From Eubacteriales Family XIII. Incertae Sedis bacterium (GTDB taxonomy: Bacteria > Bacillota > Clostridia > Peptostreptococcales > Anaerovoracaceae), in the NCBI GenBank assembly GCA_031287295.1, contig JAITTH010000022.1:1-13415 (forward strand): a stretch of DNA of 13,415 bases. Direction: 5' to 3'. The notes beneath the pieces are model-generated. The model searched no databases and was not told the origin of the DNA. It saw only the letters and a list, made by a program, of their open reading frames with translations. Numbering within the stretch: position 1 is the first letter of the stretch; the number at the start of each line of letters is the position of its first letter. Shown in pieces: positions 6,113-12,280 of this stretch. A program made the translations under genes and the position numbers.

Positions 6113-7123
6113 TTAGAACCCTGTCTTTATAATGTATTCGATGAGGTCAATCGCACGATTTGAATAACCCCATTCGTTATCGTACCATGAAACGATTTTT
6201 ACAGTCTTGTCACCGACAAACATCGTGGAAAGCGCATCTACAATCGAAGAATGCGTATCGCCTTTGAAGTCGATGGAAACCAGTGGCTCTTCGGTGTAGG
6301 CAAGGATCTGCGGTATTTCTTCTTTCGCCGCCTTTGCCAGCGCCGCGTTCACGGCGTTTACATCCGAAGGATTCGTGAGTTCAAATACAACATCCACGAC
6401 AGAAACAGCCGGTGTCGGGACACGCATGGCCATGCCGTTCAGTTTTCCTTTCAGCTGCGGAAGAACCAAAGAGACGGCCTTTGCGGCACCTGTCGTCGTT
6501 GGAATGATGGAGAGCCCTGCTGCACGCGCCCTTCTCAAATCTTTGTGTGGTAAGTCGAGGATTTTTTGATCATTGGTATAGGAATGCACCGTGGTCATCA
6601 GACCTTTTTCGATGCCAAATTCACGATCGATAATTTTCGCAACGGGCGCAAGACAATTGGTCGTACAGGACGCGTTCGAGATCACATGGTGTACATTTGG
6701 GTCGTAAGCATCTTCATTTACACCCATAACAATCGTGATATCTTCGTCTGTTGCCGGTGCGGAAATGACAACCTTTTTTGCCCCTGCGGAGATGTGTTTT
6801 ACAGCGTCTTCTTTTTTCGTGAAAAGACCCGTAGATTCAAGAACAACTTCAACGCCTAACTCGCGCCAAGGCAGTTCTGCAGGATTGCGTACAGCTGTAA
6901 TCTTGATTTCTTTCCCATTGACAAGAATGGCATTTTCTTTCGTCTGAATGTCTCCATCGAAACGACCAAAGCAGCTGTCGTATTTAAGCAGGTGCGCCAA
7001 TGTTTCCGGATCTGTGACATCGTTAATCGCCACAATGTCAAAACTCGCGTTCTTCTCTATGGCTGCCTTAAACGCATTGCGTCCAATTCGACCAAACCCA
7101 TTGATTCCGACTTTTACGCTCAT
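6113..7123 (-). CDS. gap: Glyceraldehyde-3-phosphate dehydrogenase, type I
   Basis: The enzyme oxidises glyceraldehyde 3-phosphate with phosphate and NAD+ to 1,3-bisphosphoglycerate. The 336-residue protein has the N-terminal nucleotide fold GINGFGRIGR (7-16 region), AIND with Asp35 that favours NAD over NADP, and the active-site SNASCTTNCLAP with catalytic Cys153. It continues with His180 in TTVHSYT, the phosphate-site TTTGAAKAV, and the conserved end WYDNEWGYSNR. The start ATG 7121-7123 is preceded by AGAGGGAGG, 4 bases away, and gives the usual MSVKVGINGFG. An upstream in-frame extension (to 7183) would only abut the rpoN stop. The 60-base gap to rpoN holds a hairpin. Gap leads the gap-pgk-tpiA operon. 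Confidence 0.98.
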   Translation of the reverse strand: MSVKVGINGFGRIGRNAFKAAIEKNASFDIVAINDVTDPETLAHLLKYDSCFGRFDGDIQTKENAILVNGKEIKITAVRNPAELPWRELGVEVVLESTGLFTKKEDAVKHISAGAKKVVISAPATDEDITIVMGVNEDAYDPNVHHVISNASCTTNCLAPVAKIIDREFGIEKGLMTTVHSYTNDQKILDLPHKDLRRARAAGLSIIPTTTGAAKAVSLVLPQLKGKLNGMAMRVPTPAVSVVDVVFELTNPSDVNAVNAALAKAAKEEIPQILAYTEEPLVSIDFKGDTHSSIVDALSTMFVGDKTVKIVSWYDNEWGYSNRAIDLIEYIIKTGF

Positions 7124-7138
7124 TTTTCCTCCCTCTGA

Positions 7139-7174
7139 CCAAAATCGAATGGAAGTGTCCACCCGAGATTTTGG
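7139..7174 (-). promoter_or_regulatory. Stem-loop in the rpoN-gap intergenic region, gap leader
   Basis: CCAAAATC (rc of 7167-7174) and GATTTTGG (rc of 7139-7146) form a perfect 8-bp stem on the minus strand. The 20-base loop contains an inner 4-bp stem TGGA/TCCA around CACT. The structure ends just before the gap ribosome site and has no U-tract, so it is not a terminator. It could protect the 5' end of a processed gap message or serve as a binding site. Structure is seen; function is inferred. Confidence 0.5.
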
Positions 7175-7183
7175 CACACACAA

Positions 7184-8635
7184 CTATTTATACCGTTTTC
7201 TTTTGTTTGAAGCCGGTATGCCCATAACATCTCGATATTTTGCAACCGTACGACGGGAAATTTCGATGCTGTCGTTATTGAGCATCATAGCGATACATTG
7301 ATCGGAAAGAGGTGAATCGGTATTCTCCGCCACTATGAGTTCGCGAATTCTTGCCTTAATGCTCTCCGACGCATACTCTTCGCCACTTTCGCAAGAAAAA
7401 CCACCGGGGAAAAAGTATTTCAGCTCAAACACACCCCTTGGGGATTGGAGATACTTCCCACAAATCGCCCTACTTACCGTAGATTCGTGAACTCCGACCT
7501 CTACGGCAACTTTTTTCAAGGTAAGTGGTTTAATCTTCTTTTCTCCGTATTTGAAAAAATCTTGTTGATATCTTACGATTGCATCGACAACATTGTATAT
7601 TGTTTGATTCCGTTGTTCAATACATTTAATGAGCCAAATTGCGGAATTGAGACGATCGCGAAGGAATTTTGAGATTTGGGAGTCTTTTGCCGACTTCCCT
7701 AACATATGTCGATAATAAGAACTGATGTAAAGACGAGGACTGTTGATTGAATTGATGGAAACCACATAACTGTCTTCTACTTTTTCGACAATCACATCCG
7801 GGAGAATGTACCGCGTATCCGACACTTTCCCGAAGGGGCTTCCCGGCTTCGGCTCAAGCGTTTTAATCACGTCCGCGATTTCTTGAACCCGATGTATGTT
7901 TACGCCTACTGTTTTTGCAATGAGTGCAATCTTGTTGGATGCCAAATCGGCAAGATGTTCTTTGACGATACGTACGACAATTTCGTCTGTGATGCCAAGA
8001 CGATGGAGTTGTAAAAGCAGACATTCCGGGAGATCCCGAGCACAAACCCCGGCAGGCTCAAAACCCTGAATGAGCGCCACGGCTTTTTCGACCGTGGGGA
8101 TATCGGCATCGAGCTGTTCTGCAATTTCAATAACCGACTGCGTCATATATCCGTTTAAATCGAGAGATTCTATAATGTAGGAGGCGACCAACAGATCGTA
8201 TCGCTGCGGATCTGCAACAAACATCTGTGAAAGAAGGTGGTCACTCAGGGTCAAATCTTCGTACGCATTGTTTTCGTATAAAAAACTGAAATCGGAATGC
8301 GAATGCGTATCGACCCAATCGGTCTGACTGTAACTGATGTCATCAATCTCGCGCTCTCGGATATACTCTTGCCAGTCAAAATCGTCTTTGTCACTTTCGG
8401 TATTGTGGGAAATGCTCTCCGATTCATAGGCATCTTTTTCGATTTCTTTTTCGGAGATTTCTTCATCCTCCGCTTCGGAATCGACTTCGAGCACAGGATT
8501 TGTCAGTAGCTGTTCCTCTATATATTCCACCAATTCCTGTGTATTGTATTGCAAGAGCTTAATTGCCTGAATAAGCTCCGGCGTCATGACCATGGTCTGA
8601 CGTTGCTCTAAATTGATGTTTATTCCCATCTCCAT
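7184..8635 (-). CDS. rpoN: RNA polymerase sigma-54 factor
   Basis: The 483-residue protein directs RNA polymerase to -24/-12 promoters and needs AAA+ activators to open them; no such activator is in the window. Domains in order: Gln/Leu-rich region I (about 1-50, INLEQRQTMVMTPELIQAIK), acidic linker region II (52-110, rich in Glu, Asp and Ser), core-binding region (about 125-320), helix-turn-helix (about 373-398, VAVEVGVHESTVSRA), LQSPRGVFELKYFF, and the RpoN box SRRTVAKYR (460-468). The usual first residue of the box is Ala; here it is Ser. The basic tail NKRKRYK ends the protein. The start ATG 8633-8635 has TAAGG 7 bases upstream; a second ATG two codons later is possible but has no suitable site. 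The gene lies directly before gap, without the cggR found there in many Firmicutes. Confidence 0.97.
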   Translation of the reverse strand: MEMGININLEQRQTMVMTPELIQAIKLLQYNTQELVEYIEEQLLTNPVLEVDSEAEDEEISEKEIEKDAYESESISHNTESDKDDFDWQEYIREREIDDISYSQTDWVDTHSHSDFSFLYENNAYEDLTLSDHLLSQMFVADPQRYDLLVASYIIESLDLNGYMTQSVIEIAEQLDADIPTVEKAVALIQGFEPAGVCARDLPECLLLQLHRLGITDEIVVRIVKEHLADLASNKIALIAKTVGVNIHRVQEIADVIKTLEPKPGSPFGKVSDTRYILPDVIVEKVEDSYVVSINSINSPRLYISSYYRHMLGKSAKDSQISKFLRDRLNSAIWLIKCIEQRNQTIYNVVDAIVRYQQDFFKYGEKKIKPLTLKKVAVEVGVHESTVSRAICGKYLQSPRGVFELKYFFPGGFSCESGEEYASESIKARIRELIVAENTDSPLSDQCIAMMLNNDSIEISRRTVAKYRDVMGIPASNKRKRYK

Positions 8636-8651
8636 GCAAAAACCTTACCAA
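8635..8651 (-). promoter_or_regulatory. GG-N10-GC element over the rpoN start (possible sigma-54 site)
   Basis: On the minus strand TTGG (8648-8651) and TTGCA (8635-8639) place GG and GC exactly 10 bases apart, the spacing of sigma-54 promoters. The -24 box reads TTGGTA instead of TTGGCA. The element covers the rpoN ribosome site and touches its ATG, so a transcript from it would start inside the gene. It might act as an autoregulatory binding site, or be chance. Confidence 0.25.
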
Positions 8652-8676
8652 AAAGATAAATATACAGCAAGTATTT

Positions 8677-8707
8677 TTTATAAATTTAATATAGCCTCAT
8701 GTGACAA
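8677..8707 (-). promoter_or_regulatory. Candidate sigma-A promoter for rpoN
   Basis: On the minus strand TTGTCA (8702-8707, 5 of 6) is followed after 19 bases by TATAAA (8677-8682, 5 of 6). The spacer is longer than the ideal 17. The -35 sits inside the imperfect inverted repeat at 8695-8715. Confidence 0.3.
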
Positions 8708-8715
8708 ACACGAGG
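8695..8715. repeat. Imperfect inverted repeat in the divergent region
   Basis: CCTC-AT-GTG and CAC-GAGG pair around ACAAA, with a two-base bulge. It overlaps the candidate rpoN -35 box and lies between the two divergent transcripts. It could be an operator, but the evidence is only symmetry. Confidence 0.25.
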
Positions 8716-8776
8716 TTTACGAAATTTTTTTGAAATATTTGCACCTTTGTCTTCATTTATGTACCTTGTAATTATA

Positions 8777-8782
8777 TACTGT
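8777..8782 (+). promoter_or_regulatory. Candidate -10 box upstream of the zinc-ribbon gene
   Basis: TATACT matches the -10 consensus at 5 of 6 positions, in an AT-rich stretch about 77 bases before the ATG. The sequence 17 bases upstream, TTCATT, is a poor -35 match. The operon needs a promoter somewhere in 8716-8850; this is the best-looking one. Confidence 0.25.
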
Positions 8783-8858
8783 AATCATCATATAGAATGA
8801 AGAAGTCGTGTAGGAGTTTGGAGACGCAGGGCGTTTCCCGTAGTAGTGAGGTGAAAAA

Positions 8859-10460
8859 ATGTTTTGTTCACAATGTGGTAGGGATTTGTCACAGATCATG
8901 GAGGTGGGTGGAAAATTCTGTCCGCAATGCGGTTCACCAATTCCCACAGTATCTGCACCTGAAACACCGCCACCGGTCCCGGGAGAACCGATAATTGCTC
9001 CAATCTCGGTAGAGACGCCTGTTGTCGAAGAGGCTCCTGTCGAGCCTGTTATCGACGCGACTCCTGTCGTGCAAGAAGATCCGATTGTTGAAACACCGAC
9101 GGAAGAAGCCACGCCTGTAATCGAGGTTCCGGAAGTACCGGAAACGCCTGCTGAGTCCGCTTATCAAGCGGAACCTCAACCCGTTGTTTTCGGAGAAACC
9201 AGGCCGCTTTTTACCCCGTCTGTCACGGTAAATTCGCCGCTTACATCGTCCTTTACGCCCAACGAAACACCGCCTGAATTCGGCGTCTCAGATATACCGC
9301 AGTCGCCTGTTATTCCACCGGTCACAACTGATTTTGTGCCTGCCACCCCTGTGGAACCACCGAAAAAGAAAAAGACGTGGTTGCTTATCCTCATCATCGC
9401 CGTTGTCGTTGTGGGCTTGGCGGTCGCGTTCTTCCTTTTGGTTTTCCCAAAACTTGGCAGTGCCGTTGAGAAAAATCCCCTCGGTGCCGCGTATACCGGA
9501 ATCGAGTCGATCGGAGAATTCGAAAAAGGTTTAGACCTCACCGTAAAACTTACCTCTTCTTACAGCGATGATATGGTTTTCACGTCAAAAATTTCGCTTG
9601 GAGAAGACTTAAACGACAGTGCGATTGACCTAACTGTCTCGGATGCTTTCCGGTATATCATGGTAGACGGATCCATTGCCGCCAGCACCTATGAATTTGA
9701 TGACCCATATTACTACGAGGGATATAGCGATTTCGTTGATGGCCTCACAAAACTACTCAAAGATGAACTCCTTCTATCGATTGATGTAAATCATCTCGTA
9801 AAAGATGGAAAAATCGACTACGACTGGATTGAAAAACAAAGTGAAAAACTAGTCAGTCTTTTAGAAGAGAACTATGACGAGTATTCCGACATCGACATTT
9901 CAGATCTCAACACCGAAGGTCTCACGAATGCTGCTTCGGTATCGTCGAAGACTTTCTTCACGGAAAAATGCGACGATCAGAAGTTTACAGAGTCCTTTAT
10001 TTCCAATAAAGAAACGACGAAAAAGGATGGTCTTACGACAGTTACTTTCACTTTAAATCTTCTCAATACGTTGACGGCATATGGCGACTATCTTGGAGAA
10101 ATCGCCGACGACAAGACCTATCTGGAAGAGCACGATTTGGTTCGGAAAGATGTTCTCAGTCTGCAAACAGAAATAGAAATTCTCGCAGCTACCCTTGAAG
10201 ATGAATACGATTACGACGAAGACTTGCTGCGGACAATTGATCTATCGGTCTCTGTTGACAAAGACAAAAAGATGAAGGAACTTGGATTCCTCTTTACAGT
10301 CGATGGAGACGAGGGAGGTATTTGGTTGACGATTGATTCCATTGGCTCCTCTTCCCTCGATGTTTCTGAATTGAGAGATTTCATGGACGATGTCTATCTT
10401 GAAGATTTCAGCGATCTTTTCGATGATTATTACGATGACTTTGATGATTTTTACGTGTAA
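8859..10460 (+). CDS. Zinc-ribbon, single-pass membrane protein with acidic extracellular domain
   Basis: I do not recognise a named family for the whole 533-residue protein. It starts with a zinc ribbon (Cys3, Cys6, Cys21, Cys24; CSQCG and CPQCG). A Pro/Glu/Val/Thr-rich low-complexity linker follows (about 30-168). Next come a lysine stop-transfer run PPKKKKT and one membrane helix (about 173-195), then about 335 residues of beta/alpha-looking domain with many Asp, Glu, Ser and Thr. The last 30 residues are nearly all Asp, Phe and Tyr. By the positive-inside rule the ribbon is cytoplasmic and the large domain outside. The ribbon-helix-outer-domain plan resembles TcaA-type envelope proteins in outline only. 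GAGGTG lies 5 bases before the ATG. The ABC ATPase follows after 30 bases, suggesting shared work. Confidence 0.9.
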   Translation: MFCSQCGRDLSQIMEVGGKFCPQCGSPIPTVSAPETPPPVPGEPIIAPISVETPVVEEAPVEPVIDATPVVQEDPIVETPTEEATPVIEVPEVPETPAESAYQAEPQPVVFGETRPLFTPSVTVNSPLTSSFTPNETPPEFGVSDIPQSPVIPPVTTDFVPATPVEPPKKKKTWLLILIIAVVVVGLAVAFFLLVFPKLGSAVEKNPLGAAYTGIESIGEFEKGLDLTVKLTSSYSDDMVFTSKISLGEDLNDSAIDLTVSDAFRYIMVDGSIAASTYEFDDPYYYEGYSDFVDGLTKLLKDELLLSIDVNHLVKDGKIDYDWIEKQSEKLVSLLEENYDEYSDIDISDLNTEGLTNAASVSSKTFFTEKCDDQKFTESFISNKETTKKDGLTTVTFTLNLLNTLTAYGDYLGEIADDKTYLEEHDLVRKDVLSLQTEIEILAATLEDEYDYDEDLLRTIDLSVSVDKDKKMKELGFLFTVDGDEGGIWLTIDSIGSSSLDVSELRDFMDDVYLEDFSDLFDDYYDDFDDFYV

Positions 10461-10490
10461 ATCGCGTCAAACGAATCGAGATACAAATTG

Positions 10491-11114
10491 ATGACTGCCA
10501 CCGATCAAAAAATCTTGTGTGCCTCGGGCATCGTAAAAAAAAGAAAGAATCCGTTGTTCAATCCTGTGACCTTCTCCCTCCATGAGGGGGAAGGTCTTGG
10601 AATTCAAGGACCGAATGGTAGTGGAAAAACCACCTTGCTGGATTTATTTGCCGGGATTCTTTCTCCGGACGAAGGATCTTTTTCACGAAGCGGAAATCTC
10701 GGATATGTGATGCAAACGGATGGCTTTCAGGAACAATTGTCCTGTATCGACAATCTCATCTTTGAAGCAAGTATGCTCGGTTTTTCCGGCAAGGAAGCAA
10801 AATCACGGGCAAAGCGTGCCTCTGAACTTTGTGGCGTAGAATCTTTTTCTACAAAAAAACTCAGTCTCTGTAGTGCCGGAATGCGCACGCGTGTTGGGTT
10901 TGCTGCGGCTTTCCTTCAAAAACCGGCCTTGCTATTGCTGGACGAGGCTTTTGGCGCATTAGACAAACAAACGCGCCTTGCTTTTCACGAGTTGCTTCAG
11001 TATGAAAAGCGTAAAGGACTCGCCATTGTATTCATCTCCCACGACCCCAATGATTTTGAAGGACTCTGTGAACGGGTTTTAACCTTACCGGAATCTGAGG
11101 TGAACACACGTTGA
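10491..11114 (+). CDS. ABC transporter ATP-binding protein
   Basis: The 207-residue cytoplasmic ATPase powers the two following permeases. Seen: Walker A GPNGSGKT (40-47), Q-loop Gln75 in GYVMQTDG, a diverged signature CSAGM (127-131, where LSGGQ is usual), Walker B LLLLDEA with Asp151 and Glu152, D-loop GALD, and switch His184 in FISHD. It is short even for this group and has no C-terminal extension. The closest general type is the NatA/CcmA-like drug, sodium or lipid exporter ATPase, but the substrate cannot be told. The start ATG 10491-10493 was chosen over the TTG just before it. No good ribosome site is visible, so expression may depend on the upstream gene. Its TGA overlaps the next gene's TTG. 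Confidence 0.93.
   Translation: MTATDQKILCASGIVKKRKNPLFNPVTFSLHEGEGLGIQGPNGSGKTTLLDLFAGILSPDEGSFSRSGNLGYVMQTDGFQEQLSCIDNLIFEASMLGFSGKEAKSRAKRASELCGVESFSTKKLSLCSAGMRTRVGFAAAFLQKPALLLLDEAFGALDKQTRLAFHELLQYEKRKGLAIVFISHDPNDFEGLCERVLTLPESEVNTR
11097..11102 (+). promoter_or_regulatory. Ribosome binding site deciding the TTG start of the first permease
   Basis: GAGGTG lies 8 bases before TTG 11111-11113, inside the end of the ATPase gene. This supports TTG over later ATG codons, and keeps the first membrane helix. Confidence 0.65.
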
Positions 11115-12280
11115 AGTTCTTCAGTCTATTTCAAATCGACCTTCGCATTCTGCTTCGCAGTTTCCCGCTCATTCTCACCTTTCCCTTATTTTTTATCCTT
11201 GCATCCTTTTTTATGTTGCCTGTTGGATTGACCGACAAAGGTACGCTGCCCAAAGTATCCTTAACGATGGTAAATCACGATGATGCTGAATTGACAGAGA
11301 TTCTTGTAAATCTTGTTGAGGAACTGGACATGATCGATGGTTTTACGGAAACGGACCTGGAATCTGCTCAAAAGCTTCTCGCAAACGGAGAAACGGATGT
11401 CGTCATTGAATTCCCGCCCAAAATGTTACAAAACCTCATTCGTGGAAATGAGATCACCGTAAATGTTTTCGCAAAGGACCAGACCATCGGTGCGATTGCC
11501 AAAACGGTAACCGAGCGCCTTGCCGACACCATGAACCATGTTCAGGCTTCTTCGACTGCCTACTATCATCTTTCAAAGGAATTATTCTCCACGGACAAAG
11601 AAAGAGAGGAAGCTGCCACCGCTTTCGATATGAGCATTGTAAACGAATCCATCAGCCGGAAGCATAACATTCGTGTTGTCCGCGCCGCTTCTCAATATGA
11701 AATACAATTAACGGCTTTGATTGTTTTTCTGGCGGCGGCAATTGCTGCCGTCTTCACTGCAATGCGTACTGCCAAAGAGTTTTCCGGCGGACTGATTCGA
11801 CGGTTTCGAATGCATAAAATTCCCTTTGTGTTGTTTTGGAGCGAAAAAATGCTGCTTACCGTCTGCGTTGCGATTCCGCTTTGCTTAATTCTTGCGGGGA
11901 TTGCCGCATTCTTTGGGTTCCACATCCACCTGCTTCGACTTGCCGCTTCATCCGGGTTCATTTCACTATTGCTATTTTCTGTTTTTTTACCATTCTCCGT
12001 GTCGGGAAAAGACAACAACCGTCCGATTCGTAGCATGTTTGGCGCCGGTGCCATCTGCATTCTTCTGCTCTTTTTGGGCGGGGGCTTTTATCCGACCTAT
12101 CTCATGGAGTTCAGCATTCGAGACATCAATCCTGCATGGCTTTCGCATTTGCTCGCAGAATGGACGCTTTCCGATGCGCAGGTGGGACAAATTGGAATCG
12201 CGCCGTTGAGTCTGTTTGCACCTGTGCTGCCGGCTGCACTCTGCGCAGGTTATGCCTTTTTCAAACAAAGGAGTGCGTGA
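11111..12280 (+). CDS. ABC-2-type permease with large extracytoplasmic domain (first copy)
   Basis: The 389-residue protein has an N-terminal membrane helix (about 18-38), a soluble domain of about 155 residues (45-198), then five further helices (about 199-218, 237-268, 275-294, 308-328, 362-383). This is the layout of the ABC-2 membrane family with an inserted outer domain, as in many two-permease exporters. The soluble part has a PKVSLTMVNHD strand, an amphipathic helix with EILVNLVEEL, and ETDVVIEFP. It starts at TTG, overlapping the ATPase stop as TTGA, and ends TGA overlapping the next ATG as TGATG, so translation is coupled through the cluster. It probably pairs with the second permease as a heterodimer. 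Substrate unknown. Confidence 0.88.
   Translation: MKFFSLFQIDLRILLRSFPLILTFPLFFILASFFMLPVGLTDKGTLPKVSLTMVNHDDAELTEILVNLVEELDMIDGFTETDLESAQKLLANGETDVVIEFPPKMLQNLIRGNEITVNVFAKDQTIGAIAKTVTERLADTMNHVQASSTAYYHLSKELFSTDKEREEAATAFDMSIVNESISRKHNIRVVRAASQYEIQLTALIVFLAAAIAAVFTAMRTAKEFSGGLIRRFRMHKIPFVLFWSEKMLLTVCVAIPLCLILAGIAAFFGFHIHLLRLAASSGFISLLLFSVFLPFSVSGKDNNRPIRSMFGAGAICILLLFLGGGFYPTYLMEFSIRDINPAWLSHLLAEWTLSDAQVGQIGIAPLSLFAPVLPAALCAGYAFFKQRSA

Noticed and set aside
7171..7186. TTGGCAC on the plus strand between rpoN and gap, resembling a sigma-54 -24 box
   Set aside because: Ten bases further the required GC is TA, there is no TTGC -12 box, and the plus strand downstream is antisense to rpoN.
8753..9112. 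Minus-strand frame rich in Gly, Ser and Thr opposite the zinc-ribbon gene
   Set aside because: It mirrors the Pro/Glu/Thr repeat linker of the plus-strand gene; the low complexity is a reflection of that linker.
12136..12279. Upstream 48-codon extension of the second permease
   Set aside because: It overlaps the first permease in another frame, and a strong AGGAG stands 6 bases before the internal ATG at 12280.
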